The notes: generated by a model not told the origin, from the sequence alone. 64,000 nucleotides of DNA from Pseudisothecium myosuroides (GCA_951799445.1 OX637293.1:16244001-16308000), one strand, 5' to 3'; positions 24,025 to 38,403 are shown, counted from the first letter of the stretch. Made by a program: numbers and translations.

Positions 24025-25326
24025 TGTCACTTCTTCATAGTCTCTAGATTCAAACGATCTCTTTGGTGTCATTCATTCCCTTTACCACGATTCAGAATTT
24101 GAGGAGTTCGACGTGAAGCCCACTATATTCTCCTACAATGAGCTGCGGGGTGCCACACGAGACTTTCATCAAGACATGAAGTTGGGGGAGGGCGCCTATG
24201 GAGCAGTATACAAGGTGCCCCAAACCGCCACTTAGTACATTATTTATTCGAATGTCAACCGTCCACATGGACAGAAAGCACCATTTCTAACTCATGTAGT
24301 CGTTTACAACTCACACCATAATTTGGAGTCCTGACTTTGGAATAAACTTTAATCTACAGGGTGTGCTGCCAAGTGGAAACGAGGTGGCCGTGAAGCAGCT
24401 GTTCGTCTAAACAGCCCAAGGCCACGACGAATTCTTGAATGAAGTGGTCCTGATCACGGGCATGAAGCACAGAAATCTGGTGAATCTCAAAGGATGTTGT
24501 CTTCGTGAATCTCAAAAGCTGTTGGTGTACGAGTACGTGGATAATTTCGATGTTGATCAAATTCTACTCGGTATGTTTGTTCAACACAGCTCTGGTCAAT
24601 GACGTCTATTCATCTCCTGCTCCCGTCATTTATGTAACCAGGCATCTGTCTCCATCGTCATCACACTTGCAGCAAGTGCGAGAGTGAGGTTTCACATGTA
24701 ACACTACCAGTTTGTAATGGTTTCCCCTGTTCTCAATAGGATCCAAAAAGGAGGAGATGAGCGGTCAGCTAGCGAGCTGGCCTGCGCGGCTCAAGATCTG
24801 CTTGGGCATTGCCCATGGTTTGCATTATCTTCATGCACTGGCCCATCCTAGAGTCATCCACCGGGACATCAAGGCTGCAAATATCTTATTAGACTCTCAT
24901 CTGGAGCCCAAGATTGCAGATTTCGGCTTGGCTCTATTATTCCCTGATGAGCAAAGTCACATTATGACTGTGCATATTGCGGGAACCAAGTAAGTCCAAT
25001 CTTTTCCCACCCCTCCAATGCAGGCATTGGCAGTGGCTTCCTCTGTCATCGATCAATTGAACGAGTTCTAATGCACTTCGGATGCTTGTATCACTAACAT
25101 GGTCACTCTGCATGTGAACGATGACGGTTGCAGAGGGTACTTGGCACCAGAGTATGCTTCCCTTGGGCAACTAAGTGACAAAGTAGATGTGTACAGCTTT
25201 GGGGTATTATGTTTGGAGATTATAAGTGGGCGCCGCAACATTGATGACACTGCGCCATTGGAGCAAGTTTATCTTTCCCAATGGGTACATCAATCTTCCT
25301 CATACCACCCTCACCCATTGCAGTGT

Positions 25327-25412
25327 GAAAGTAGAGCCTAGTTATGAGAAATAACATCCCTTGCTACTCCCGTGGCTCTGTACGTTATTTCTCATGACGA
25401 GGCTCTACTTTC
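25327..25412. repeat. Intronic hairpin, unit 2
   Basis: Same 29-nt arms as in unit 1. Confidence 0.6.
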
Positions 25413-26899
25413 AAATTACCTAGTCCATAACATCACTACTAATACTGCAAGGATTATAGAAGAGTTTGATTATTTTTTAAATTAAAAAGGTGCACATGTG
25501 ATTTCATGTATGACACAGGCATGGCAACTGCACAAGAATGACAGGCTACTGGACTTGGTGGATCCGACTCTCCACTTGAGTGAAGAAGAGGTGCGAGACG
25601 TGCTACGAGTGATCAACGTGTGTCTGTTGTGCATTTCCAATGCAGTAGAAAGGGGGCCCAGCATGGCCCGCATTGTGTCCATATTGCAAGAGGATACAGA
25701 GTCTGAAGTGCATGTGCTTGGAGAAGGAAGGGTGAGCAGCACTTGGTCGTAAAGGTCAAAAAGTGGACTGGGGAGTGTCATGGAGGAAGGAGGGAGTAGC
25801 AGGTCCTCTTTGAATGGGTTTCATGGAAAATGTCATGGCTACAGATAGAGTAATGGGACTGGCACTTTTGCTGTGGAGATATGTGAAATAAGAGCTCGAT
25901 AACCATGCATGGCCTCTTCTAGTAAGAGGTTGTTTTCTGCAGTGCGGTACAGTAGGATTGGCAGCAACTTTGCAGTAGTTGTGATTGGCCATGGGAATGG
26001 GCATGCCTACACAACTTCAATGCATACTCTATGCACTTGTGGAGACCGCATCCCCAACTGCAACTCTCACTCTCCTAAGCTATAAGGAAACTTCCTTTCA
26101 TCTTCAGGAGTTGATCAGGTGGAGATTGTAATCTAGATTTTGATGCTAGCGAACTAGCAAATTTAGTATTTGAGGAGAAGAACTCCAATGTGGAATTAAA
26201 GAGTCTCACTAAATCTTTTTGAACCTCTTGCCTATGACAAGAGGACAATGGTCAAGGAATGTATTTCTGTCTAGCAGTGGAGGCTCGATTGTACACTAAG
26301 GTCCTTTTTGTTCCGAACCCAATATCTTGAGAAAAATGTTGATTTTTGGGTGAAAGCAAGATATGTTGTGAAATTTTCAAACCTCCCATGATTGAGTGTA
26401 TCGAAGGCAACTTTCAAGTTTCTTCATGGTTGAGAAAGCAAGTTTTAATTGGGTAGACAAATGAAGGTACCTTGCACGACTTACATTTAGGAAATGAATT
26501 GTCCATTCCAGTTGGAACCTTCAAGGAGGAGCCGCAAGTTTTTTTGCTCGGCTTGGGGTTATGTGAGATAATCCAAATTTGAAGTTCGATTGTGGCAAAT
26601 TGAAGGACATCCTTTAAAATTTGATGATGCATGACTTTGTGATATGTGATATGTGAATGTTGAAATTTGGAGCACCAAGTGCTACAACATTTTATATAGC
26701 CACTTCGTCACTTCATGAAAAAATTTAAAAAAAAAGCCATGATGACAACCTCTCTTATTTGTGAAGTATGTTCACTCAGTTATCATCCTCTACCGCGCAT
26801 AAGCTTAATTCGTGGGAAGGCGTGAAATTCAAGCCGTTGTAGGCCATGAAGTCTGTTTTGCTTGCTTCAGCATGAACCCTTCCCCGTCTCGTAGAGTTG

Positions 26900-27195
26900 C
26901 GTTGTGCACAGCAGCAGCCGACCATCGAAACTCAACATCAGATTGCGCACTCGATGGAAAATCTCAAAGATTGGATTGTGCAGATCGAAATGACTCCTCA
27001 GATTCTTCACTGGAAGGCAGGAGTTTTATCAGAGTACTTCCGATTGTATGTGTTTGTTTAAGGAGGCGCTGGCGGATTAGACGAGTGAGGAGCTCGCGGT
27101 GTTATCGGGGGAGCTGCTGTCGATTTTGGTGGGGAAGACGCATTGTAGAACTGATTTTCTCTCTCGCACAAGAAGAATCACTTCTATCCTTCAGG
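26900..27195 (+). other. Unassigned exon-like stretch, unit 2
   Basis: Identical to the unit 1 stretch as far as I can see, with the same interrupting stops. Confidence 0.3.
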
Positions 27196-27733
27196 TAACT
27201 CTGGAAACATGCTAGTTTGGTTGGAATTTGGGTTGAGCCACGTACCTCAGTTACCCTAAAATAAAGTAGGACCTCCTTCAAGTAGTCATCGAAGTTGTGA
27301 AATGAGATTCTTGTTTTCATGTCGTTGATAAATTCTCTAGCTACGGCCTTCAGAGAACATCAGCTCAGAATGCCTGTCCTTATTTTTGGGACTAGATTCC
27401 GGCCAACATTGTCACTCTGTCAACTGTATTGAGTGAATTTTCTAGTCACATTCTTTTTCTCTGCTATTCAAAGTGACATTGGAGACGTGCTACTGCAAAC
27501 GAATATGAGGATGGTTCAAAATGAAGTTCATGAATTTCATTCTCAGGGTTCATGAATTTATTTTCTCCATTTTCTTTTATAATAACCAAAAATTTGTTGC
27601 TAAATCTGCATTCTTATTCCTTGGTGTGTGTCGCCTAATGTATCTGAAGCATATCGGTGATCAATCAAGATCTCTGGTTACAGTTATCAGAGAAAATCAG
27701 CTCACAATGTTTGCGTTTATTGTGTGTTTGAAG

Positions 27734-28162
27734 CCATCAGCAGGAGTGAAGGTGCTAGTGAAGTACATCATTCAACGGATCGCTGAAAGTGATTTTGATG
27801 TAAGCTATTCTAACCCTCCATTGACAAATTTCCTCGAATGATTCTTTTGCTAAGATTTTGTTTATACGATATTCAGCGCAGTATGAAAATGCATAGAAAA
27901 TCACAACTGACACATCTCTTGGTAAGAAATTTCTCCCATGCTTCTAAGTCTTACCTTATCAATTATTTTCCTATGGCTGCAGTCGTGAAATGCTGACATT
28001 ATGGAGACGTGAAATGCTTGTGTGATGCTTATGTGAGGGGTCTCAGATGCAATGGCATGCACTGCAGTCCTCCATTTCATGGTCTCAAATGCTGCCAAGT
28101 TTGATGTAGAAGATTCTACTCTTATTCGTGACTTGCAACAACTTGGATTACCCATGCCAAAG
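27734..28162 (+). pseudogene. COMMD4-like gene fragment, unit 2
   Basis: Exons 27734-27799, 27882-27921 and 28047-28162. Same in-frame TAG (27894-27896) as unit 1 and no following COMM-domain exons before the next unit. Confidence 0.6.
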
Positions 28163-29006
28163 GTTAGTAATTTTAATGGATACTTTCATTATTACCACTT
28201 TTGGGTGATTGCAAGAAACAATTGTCCTATTTTGTGTCACACCCTACATATTTTTTGTTTTTGTTTTTGGCCATAACTTTTGCGTTCTAGCTTCAAATGA
28301 CTCAAGATTTATAGGTGAGGTACTCGTCACTATTATACACCTTGCCTAATTTTTTTTGTGATTTTCAAAAATGTTTTACTATCCAAAAACAGTCCCCAAT
28401 AATATGTCACCAATGCCAATTTGGGGGGGTTTAGTACTATTTAGTACCCAAAAAAATGAATTTGGAGCTAAAATTGGGAGATGGTCTTCTAATCTACTTG
28501 TAGCTATTGTTCAAAGGAATTCTAAAAATACTTAATTCATGGTGTAGAAGTCCACAAAGTGAGCTTCATTCAGCTTGCATTCTAAAACATATAAAATAAA
28601 TTTTTGGTAGTATTTTTGGTGAATGAACATCTTTATAGAGTTGTTACAAATGACCAATTTTTTTTTTCTTTATTTAAATTTTTTTTTCTATTTTTAACTA
28701 ATTTAAACATCATAGTATCCATTTTCTTGAGTTGTGGCACTTTTCTAGTTCTCCTACTTAGAGAATTTTCCGAGGCTTTTTTTTTGTGGTTACCTTCATC
28801 TTAAAGGTATACACATTAGCTATATTTTTTTTAAATATTAAAAGTTATTTTTCTAATTTTAAAGTACTCCAAGAAAAATTATGAGTATTGTTATAAAACG
28901 CAACAAATAGTACAAGTGTTTTCTGCGATTGCCATTTTCACATTTTATGCATAGCTGTTTTGAAGATTATATAATATCACTTGCTAGCTTGTTTTCAAAA
29001 ATAGTA

Positions 29007-29558
29007 CTACCTCTGTTCCAAAATGATCTTCTTGTTGGACAAAGTATTCCGGATTAAGGCAAAGAATAACATTTTAAGAACCAAATTATTGCTATAAATA
29101 GATTTTGGTGTACTCCTAGCATTCTAGAAACTTTGAATATCCTTTTCAAAATATAGTTTTGGAATATTTAAAAGTAGAATTTTTTGGACATTTTCAAAGA
29201 TCACCAGGGGTCAATTAATTGTTGAGTGTGAGGTCGTCATTTTGTGGGCATTTAGTATATGCCTAAGCCCACGTGTGGCCCTTTGTTCTACCTCCCAAAG
29301 CTTAATCTCCTCCAATTGGAAAATATTCAAAGAAATGCAAAAAATAAGAACAAACAATGTTGATGGACCCTATTAATCATTTCATTTGTCTTTTGAGTGA
29401 TGATTGCATGGATGGAGAGGGAACTACTACTTGGAGTTGTTTTGTTGGTCCCAAATAGCAATCAAAAGCCAATTTGCAAGGTCACAAAGTACAACAAGAA
29501 GATCATTTTGGGACAAAAAATTAAGGCCAATAGGAAGATCATTTTGGGATGGAGGGAG
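29007..29558. mobile_element. Stowaway-like MITE, unit 2
   Basis: Copy of the 552-bp element of unit 1. Confidence 0.75.
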
Positions 29559-31237
29559 AATGATTTTTCATTGGTCTTAGTGGCTTCACTCTTGTAGATT
29601 TAAAAAATTGTATGGATCACGTGTCTTGTGGAACAACATGCTTCTAATATTTGGTGGTTGACTGCAAAAAACACCTGTCCTATTTTCCGTCACCCATTCA
29701 ATACAAAAGTTATTTTATACTATAAGTATTGCAAAAATGATTGAATGAACACGAAAGTTAGAAGTAAGCTTCCTATAGCAATAGAAAATTTACTTGAATT
29801 ATTTCATTTTTTTCAAAATTAATTCAATAAGTGAGATTGAATTTCAAATATTAATCAGACATATGATTTTGGTGGGTTTTAGTACTAATGAGTACCTATT
29901 TTGAAGAGTTGCATTGTTAAATTTGGTAGGCTAGCTCTTCTAATAGAAATACACCTTTTTCAGGAGAAGGATATTTGAAAACATGTTCCAAGTGTATTTT
30001 ACATTGGCCTAAAGTGTGCTATATTCAAGTTGATTTTATGTTGAATTAAAAATGCCTATTTAGTTCTAACTTTGATCTTCTTTCTTTGCTCTTATTGACA
30101 ACAATGGTCACTTTTAAAATAAAATTTTCAAGTGCATTTTCTAGTTTTTTAAAATAGAAATGTAGAAGTCTCATTTTCTAGCCTAAATTGTAGCCCATGG
30201 TTCAAAATAGTACTTCAGGATACACAAAAAAGATTCAATTATACTATTAGAGGCCTACAGTGCCTCCAATCTGTCAATGTGAACTATTTTTTATGGTGAA
30301 TTAAGTATTGCCAATGATATATCAATGAACATCACAAGTTGTCAAAACAATAAATTGGAAATCTAACTGACCATCCAGATTTCATATTCAACTTCCTCTT
30401 TCCTCAGCCCTGACCAAGTTGCTGGAATCAACAAGTTAGTTTTGGTGTGGTAGCTTCTTCTTTCCTCAACCCAAACCAAGTTGTTGGAATCAACAAGTCA
30501 ATTTTGGTGTGGCAGTTTTTTCTATTTTCCAAAATTAGGACATTGTCACTCTAGAATTGAATTCTTCATAGGGGGAATTGTGAAACTTTTTTGGAGATGT
30601 TTGTTGAAGGAAAGATGTGCATATTGATGTTCCCTACATATCTCCACAATTGAATTTAAAAAATTCACCATTAATTGTTTTCAATAAAATACTATGTAAA
30701 ACCATGAAAATTGACTTTAAAAATTCACCAAAAATGGAGTTTTGCTTTTTTGAAGTTGAAATTTGATATTCATGATTAGAACTATATAGGAATGCAATGA
30801 TGCAAGAATTGCATAAAAATTGTGAAAAGCAGTGTTTGAAAATGGGGGCGTTTGTGTGGGAACAAAAGGGGGCGACAAGACTTGTGTCCCCCCATTGTAC
30901 AGTAGGACCGAACTGAAGGATTCAACTACAATAGTGGTATTTTTCCATCTAGGAATTTAGAGAAAATTAAGTTGTCGACTATTTTTTCTACACTACAACA
31001 TTCCGAAACACATCTTTCTCCTTATTTTAATAATTTCAATCTTTTACAAAGAGCAGCAAGCACTTACTGCACACCTTCTTCCAGGTGTTTGGGAAAAGTT
31101 GGGGAATCTACATGATTGAGCAAGTTGACGAAGAGGTATACATTAGAAAAAAATCCACCCCTTGGGTGGGTCCTTCCCTTTGCAAAGGGGCTGTGAATTC
31201 CCCGCAATGGAACTCAGAGTCCCTTTGAGGGACAATG

Positions 31238-31337
31238 GCCACTATTCATCATCAATGATGAATAGTGGCTACAATAAAAAAATATTTAAAATTTTAAAAA
31301 ATATAAAAAAAAATAAAAAATAAAAAAAATAAAAAAC

Positions 31338-31371
<34 letters not shown>

Positions 31372-31632
31372 TTAATAATAATAATAATAATAAAATAATA
31401 ATAATTCAGGCTGACGAAGATAATTTCGGCCACATCAAATTTGGGAATTTTAAAATTTCATATTTAGTTTAATATTAATACTTTTAATATTTTCAAAATT
31501 ATACGGAGTATTATTTAATTGTTCCGCATAGATCAAACCCTCCAATTCGCTGGACGAAAGAAATTTTAAAAAATAAAAAAATAAAAAAATAAAACTTTTT
31601 TTTTTTTTCCCAATTTTTTTTTTTTTTTTTTC
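31238..31632. repeat. Palindrome, A-rich tract, (AAT)n and T-runs, unit 2
   Basis: Same layout and, as far as I can see, the same repeat numbers as in unit 1; the (AAT)n tract is at 31338-31404. Confidence 0.85.
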
Positions 31633-33399
31633 AGCCGGGCGTTCCCTGTTGTCCGGGAACTCACGTCCCTCCACAGGGCTCATATTGGATTTTATTTGTG
31701 GTTTAGTTGAGAGTTTGAGCTAGTCAAACTCCTTCCCTCCGGAGTCAAGCCAATGTTGTGCAGGCTTGTGGCTGTTGATTGATAAAGAAAAACTTGCTAG
31801 GTTACTTTGTACTCTAATTTGAAAATTCAAATAATTTTTTTAATTAAACTATTTATAGCTATTCAAACCTTGGACATGCAACTATGAAAGATTGATTTTA
31901 TAAATACAATATAGAATGATTCCATAATTTGGGTTAGATTATAATGTTCCACACTAAAATATACACCTATGATGAAAATTTGAAGATTTTCAAGCATATA
32001 TTGAATATTTGATATGAATTTTCTTCTATAATACTTTAAAAAATCACAATAATTTCAAATTCTCACAAAAAAATTTGAAAATTTGAAATCTGAGTTCACG
32101 GTAACTACAAGGGTACTTGCTGGCAACTTGTTAACTTTTCCGAATTTGCTATCATGCTATCTTTTAGATTCGTCGGTAAGCGTGGAAGGAGGAGAGAGAG
32201 TTCTACCGATATTGGTGAAGAATACACTGGAGAAGCAGCATAAAAGTGGTTTCTATATTTCGACCCTGTTGACTCTTGTCACCCACCGATACATATAAGG
32301 AGGCCCTAAAGAATAAGTTACACATGCTCCCGGCTACTGCGAACTGTTTTTTTTTTTTTTTTTGAAATAAATGAAACTGCGAACTGTTTGAAGTCGATTG
32401 CCAGCTGCTTCTGTATGCACGTGCCCGCTTGCAATTGATCACTTCGTGTCGAGAAGAGATATTACGTGTGTGGTCTTGTATTGAATGCAGTTCTAGTACT
32501 TAGACTAGTACATCTCTTAGTACAGTATGGAAATTATGCTAGGTAGTTTGATCTTTTGGTCTTTCGCTCAACACGAATGAGCAAGAGTGAACGTTGATGG
32601 TGTCAGTGGAAACTAGATACTGTGAAGTTCAACTTAGATGGTGTCAGTACTATGCATGCGAGAGGCTAGATTTTGCTGCTTTGAAATTGTCCTTACAGGG
32701 AATATCATTTGGCCGTGTGTCTTACTCTAGCTACCCTGGCCTCTGTTGCCCCTTTTTGGAATTTGCAACAGAGCGCCCTGAGCCAAAATGGGTGCATGCA
32801 ATGTGAAGCGCCGATTTCTGTTTGGGGGTCTTTTTGTCCTTCTGCTATTCCTCGAAACTGGCAGTTTTGTTAAAGGGGAAAATTTCACACTCCTTTTGAA
32901 CGTACGTCTCCAGAACTTGAAAATTGGAGTTGATTCTTTTGAAGTGGCCTGGTTTGGTCTTGGGATGGGATGGCCATGCCAGTGATACTTACTGCCGAGT
33001 TTTCGGCTGTTTCCAGTACTGACTAGCATCAATCTTTCTTCTGCATCATTCCCAAAGTTCGATTCAGCAAGTTGGTTGTTCATCTATGGGCCTTCACTGC
33101 TGAAATTTCTTTTTCTCTGAAATTTGTAGGGGATGCGCTTCACGCAGTCTGGGAAGCATGGCAGAATACCTCGGATAAGGGAAGTAACCTGGCAGGCTGG
33201 AATTCTCCGAAAAACGAATATTGCGAGTATTTGGATCCAAATTTGAATTCGCCCAGTTGGCAAGGAGTGCAGTGCTCAGAGTACTGTAACAACACTGATG
33301 ATAATTGCACAGTGATGGGAGTTTACATAACTGACTTGTAAGCATTCTAACTACTATTCTTTCTCAAAAATCGATGTAGTTGGGTTTGTATGCATCCTC

Positions 33400-34993
33400 T
33401 TAACCCCAGAATGACCCTGGAATTTTCTGAGCTTCTAGAAATTTGCTCTAAATTGAACAAAAAGCCAACATTTTGATAAGTTGTATCAATTCTTTTTGAA
33501 TTGTAACCGTATGAAATCAAATTAGACATATTAGAGATCACATTAAAAAAAGAAAACACAACAATATCTCTTACGGATTGAAAGATTATAATGTTTGATC
33601 GTGAGGGTGTTAAAACTGTGAAAGTGATTTGAAGCCTTTCAATCCTCTTTTCACGTGTCAAATCTAAAATGTTGGTCACCAAAAAAATATGAGGTTAACC
33701 CCTAAAGGACCGGCATGCGTTTTTTGGCCGTATAGAAATTTTGGGCAGGTCCGTGTGACTAGAGATTTTCATATTTTGAGCTGAAATTTTAGTAGAAGGT
33801 GGGCGTGAGGAATATCTTTCATATGCACTAAATTTCAGGACATTTGGAAATAAGAGTCAAAAGTTATGGCCAAATATGTTATTTTTTTTGTAATTGGGCA
33901 GTCCGGGCAGCAAGGAAAATTTGGCAAAAATTTGATTTTTTTTTTTTTAATATTTTTTTTCTTGTAGATTATATTTTTGTCTATCTGGAAAGCTTTGATT
34001 CATTTCATTTGGATTTGTTATGAAAAAGTTATGGACATTCGTGTTTTTTGGGCAGTTAGAGCATCTTCTTGAAAAAAATAACTTGTAGGATTCATTTCTA
34101 AATGCTATTTTTGCAATTTTAGAAAAAAAAACAATCTCATGGTTTAGTTTACTTGATAGAACAATCTCACCATTGAGATTAGTGTATTTTAATTCCATCT
34201 AAAATATATTAAAGTTTTAGATTTTCCTTCTATCTCGTACCTACTTCTACTTAACAAATTTTTTAGGAATGATAATTAAGTTTTTTTGAATATTTTTTTT
34301 TTCCCTAAACTCTCAACTCAATTCTCCACCATAAAGATTTGAAGCACAAAACTCTGTAGTGCAAAAATTTTAAGTGAAAAATGTTTAAAGTCAAAAAATC
34401 TAGTCCCGCAATGTGCTGAAATACTTGTTTTTTCCACTTTAAACACAGATATCTTGCAATTTGAGCGGTCAAAAATTCTGAAATTTTTTCCACACATTCT
34501 CATACTAGTTAGGTGTAAGATCCTATGGTTAGATGTGAAAGAAAAAACATTTTTCATTTTTTTTTACTCCTTGCTATAGAAATGGCAGTTTTGATGGTTT
34601 TTTGGCAGAAAAAAAGCCTTGGGCCTTTAGGGGTTAAAGGACCTAACGTGTATAACCCCAATCAAGTTATGACTTCTCAAAATCTACTCTACAATTTTTT
34701 TAAATGAATTTCTAATGTGATTTTTTCTCAAAGATCTAGTGTATTTGAGGCTCATTCCCAAGAGCCCTCAACACTACAAAAGTCAAGATTGCAATGGACC
34801 CCCGTGCACAAAATCTTGAATAGAAAAAGCATAATCAATCATTTTCAAAATCAGATTTTTGAAGCTAAAACTAAACTTCATAAAGAATTTTTCAAAAATA
34901 TAAACTACTTAAAATAGTAATTTTATAAGGTTTTATTTAACTTGAAAAATTGGTTGAGGACACATTCTGTCTTCAGGGTCATTCTGGGGTTAA
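33400..34993. mobile_element. TTAA-flanked element P1, unit 3
   Basis: Copy of P1, with P2 nested at 33695-34637. Confidence 0.7.
33695..34637. mobile_element. TTAA-flanked element P2, unit 3
   Basis: Nested copy with CCCCTAAAGG ends and TTAA on both sides. Confidence 0.65.
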
Positions 34994-35003
34994 GACAACA
35001 GTA

Positions 35004-35152
35004 AACGTCAATTTCTTTGAATTGGCGGAATTCCTTTACTTTTGCACCTTTCAGAACACCTGTTTGAAAACATAAATCCATACCTCTCATGATGTACACG
35101 TATGTCCCAACTTATTGCGCCGGAATTGCGCCACTTTAACAAAATTGACGTT
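35004..35152. mobile_element. Element C1, unit 3
   Basis: Same ends as in unit 1. Confidence 0.5.
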
Positions 35153-35703
35153 GGTACCAGTAATGAAGTAGAGAATCTTCATGACATTGAACATCCTGAA
35201 CTTAGTGGCCCGGTGCTGTTTGATCTTTTCTAGAATGGAACTTTGCTGCAAATTCTTCAGTCTACTGTATTCTCGAAGGACACTCTGAATAGTTGTCAAG
35301 GTACTCCTAATGGCTAACAGAGATATTGTGTTCATAATGGAATGTCAATGGACAGGGTTTTATCTAATGCATCCATTGTGGGGATTTTGCCACCGGAGAT
35401 TGGAAACTTCTCTGGTCTCTTAAACTTGTAAGTTCACTTATCTACCACATAATTTAGGATTTCCTTCCAAGTTCAGCCAAATCAATTTCACGTTTTGGGT
35501 AACTTGACATGTCAAGCTAAACACTTGGGGGGAAGGGGGAGGGACGTACTTACCCTCAATTTTCACCCTCACCTGGGGCAGGATTGTGTGAAAGGGCCCA
35601 GGTCTCAGAAACATCTTTGGTTCTGGCAACAACCAAAATCATAGTCTCAAGTGAAAATGATGAGATATTTCTAAGATGAAAATGACTTGCAAGTTTGACC
35701 ATT

Positions 35704-36895
35704 GGTCAAATTCGTTGTATAGGCGCCATAATTGAAAGCGCCAAAATTGTGTCATTCAGCTGCAGAAAGCTCTCAAAATTGTCAATTTCGTTAAATTCGT
35801 TGCGGTCCTGGAAGCCAAAAATTGTGATCTTCATCTACAGAACTCCAAAAATAAGGACGGTATAGATTTGCTTTTCAGGTAGCACTCCCTAAAAAGTGCC
35901 AAAGTCATGAAATTCCGCTTATTTAACGAAATTGAGGTTTAACCCCTAAAGGACTTGATCCATTGTGAAACGGTCAACCATCATGTCTGAGCTAAATTTT
36001 GCCTTTTAAATCGTGTTCAAACAACAATTTTATATTTTCATTACTTGAAACTATGAATGGCGTATCATTGAGGAAATTTTCAATTTGTTTCATGAAAAAT
36101 TGTAATTGTTATCATTTTTTTTGCAAAAATTGAACATAAATAAGTTAAAATAGCAAAAGAAATCCAAACTATTACTTGAAATTTTCTCAAGAGGTATAGG
36201 TAGCATTGGAGATTAGCGTGAAATTTTTTCAATTGGTTATTTTTTTTTTTACACCCAAAACAGCCACAACAAAGACCTTGAAGTCAAATTCAACTATCAA
36301 ACCAAGTTTACCTTTTTATTTAATTGATGTATAAAATTTTCATATATTTTTTATTGGTAGACACATTCATTTTCTACAAATGATGTTTTTTTCAATAAAT
36401 TTGATGGAAAAACCAAATTATTGTGATTTTTTAAATTTAAAGGTAGAAATAAAATTATATCAATTAGAATAAATATTAAAATAATCTGTAATTATTATCA
36501 TAAATGAAAGATAGAATGAAAAACATAATTTTGTAGTCTAAAGTTAAAATACATTTTAAGAATAGAAAATATGAATGAAAAATTTACCAATCTATGTTAT
36601 TTGGATTCTAACACTTAGAGCTTTCAATTGCAATAATTCTTCCAATTTGTGACATTTTTCAAAGTTTTTCAAATGGAGTAGAAACAAAATTTATCAAGCT
36701 TCATTTTCTAAGTTTAAAAGACATACCAAAAATGAATGTTTTGAAAGTTACAATCAGGGTTGACCAAGGCGCATCCACTTTTTGGATGCACGGTCCTTAA
36801 AGGGTTAAAACTATGACTGCTATGGAATTACGTTTCAAGACGCCACCTTGAAAGAGGCGTTGTCGTGAATATGCGCCAATACAACGAAATTGACG
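35704..36895. mobile_element. Element C2 with nested P3, unit 3
   Basis: C2 ends as in unit 1. P3 occupies 35939-36808. The B-to-A switch of this unit falls between 35415 and 36667, so probably within or just before this element. Confidence 0.5.
35939..36808. mobile_element. TTAA-flanked element P3, unit 3
   Basis: CCCCTAAAGGAC at the left, inverse at the right, TTAA on both sides. Confidence 0.6.
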
Positions 36896-38268
36896 TCACC
36901 AAACATATGATACCTTCTCAGACCTTTTCTCCTATGTAAACTATGTAAACTATTTTCCAATTGCTGATCAGTGCACTTATGTCAACGAATATGTGCAGGG
37001 AGTTGACAGGAAATCCAAACCTCAGTGGTCCTCTCCCTCAAGAAGTCCAAAATACATGGATAAATGTTTTGTAAGTATTACTATATTCTTTACTACATTC
37101 TCCTTAGATTACTGTCAACATCAAGAGAATGTGCAAGTATCTTTGAGACTTCCGCATCTAGCTCACTTTGCAATATTGATCATTCTTATGTAATTGTCGA
37201 ACCAAGGCTAACACTGAGGGATTAATTCTCTCAGTATACCATCAGCTGTAATGATGAATCAAATTGTGCCTGAATTTGACTTAGGGATGTCCACGACAAT
37301 GCTTTCAACGACACGATTCCAAGTCTGCCGCTTCTCTGGAATCTTCTGAAATTGTGAGTGATCTGCCTCATCCTTGAAGAGCCTTAACAACTTAAGCTGA
37401 AGTTCTTGTCGCAAGATCGAATTATATTATCCAACTAAATTGATCCAAGCTCCGCAGACGGAGTCAGTCGCTGAGCAAACATAACACTGTAAAGAAGAGA
37501 AAGCTTTACTAGGTGAATTTATCAAATTGGGCTTGTAATGAGAAATAGCTATGCATTCCACTAACACCCAGTGTATTCTGCCCATTCAACAGAGACTTGA
37601 GTGGCAATGAGTTCACAGGACCCTATCCATTTGAACAGTTCCACACCATGAATTCCCTCCAAGAACTCAGCATTAGTGGTAATCGTCTGTATGGACCAAT
37701 CCAAGCGGATGCATTTACAAAAAAAGCGGAACTAAGATTTCTGTAAGGCCCTTAGTTTGATCTCTAGGTTTTTTCTTGATTTGAAGTTGCACGAAATACC
37801 CAGTTATTCTTGCATCATATGAGCTTTGTCAATCTGGGTTTCATTCAATGTTGGTGACAAACCGGCTTGTTTCTACTAATCAGGGACATATCTGACAACT
37901 CTTTCACTGGCACTTTGCCAAACCTCACTTCCATGCACCGTCTGACGAATTTGTAAGCTTGCTCCACCCCATCTAGTTCACTGACTTTCGATATCCACAT
38001 GCAAATATCTGCTGTTGGCGACCGTGATAAAATCAAACTTTGTACTAAAGTTTGTTACTGGATATGCAGGGCTGTCTCTGGGAATCAGTTTGAGGGGCCG
38101 TTGCCAGATCTCACAGGGATTTCCACACTATATTATGTGTACGTCTCACTCTCTGCACGCTAAGATGGTTGATCCTACACTCAGTCTTCCTAGACTAAAT
38201 TCTCCAGAAAATGAGTGGTTTGGAACTTAGTATGTCTCAATAAAATTTTCATATGCAACATACTTACA

Positions 38269-38403
38269 TGCCGCCATTCCGCAACTTTGGCGCTTTTACA
38301 GTTCAGACGGAGCAGTCTGAAATCTATATCTGTCCTAGATGGTTCAGACCACGTCGTTTGAAAATGGCGTATCAAATATCACCATTTTAATGAAATTCGC
38401 CAT
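38269..38403. mobile_element. C-family element C3 (partial), unit 3
   Basis: Copy of C3, left terminus rearranged as in unit 1. Confidence 0.45.

Larger units (their letters stand above)
16928..25902 (+). pseudogene. LRR receptor-like kinase, copy 2 (recombinant, broken)
   Basis: Same model as copy 1: 16928-17041, 17270-17477, 19496-19567, 21139-21210, 21425-21493, 21733-21882, 22024-22092, 22210-22278, 22572-22730, 22948-23136, 23281-23369, 23517-23660, 24096-24214, 24360-24570, 24740-24989, 25134-25284, 25519-25902. It carries both sets of lesions. The B-type signal exon is 114 nt (phase 0), while exon 2 needs phase 1, so this junction frameshifts to an early stop. The A-type kinase has TAA at 24408-24410 and the later stop at 25750-25752. 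Exon 2 lacks three codons relative to copy 1. Almost certainly non-functional as a receptor. Confidence 0.85.
15884..31743. repeat. Tandem unit 2 (B 5' end, A 3' end)
   Basis: Second copy, 15,860 bp. Its first ~2.5 kb matches units 3 and 4 rather than unit 1 (for example GTACC at 18377 where unit 1 has ATACC, and the 27-bp signal-exon tail). At the LRR codons around 19550-19555 it carries the unit 1 variant, and everything after that is A type. The B-to-A switch therefore lies between about 18405 and 19550. It shares a C-to-T change at 27316 only with unit 3 (43176). Confidence 0.95.
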
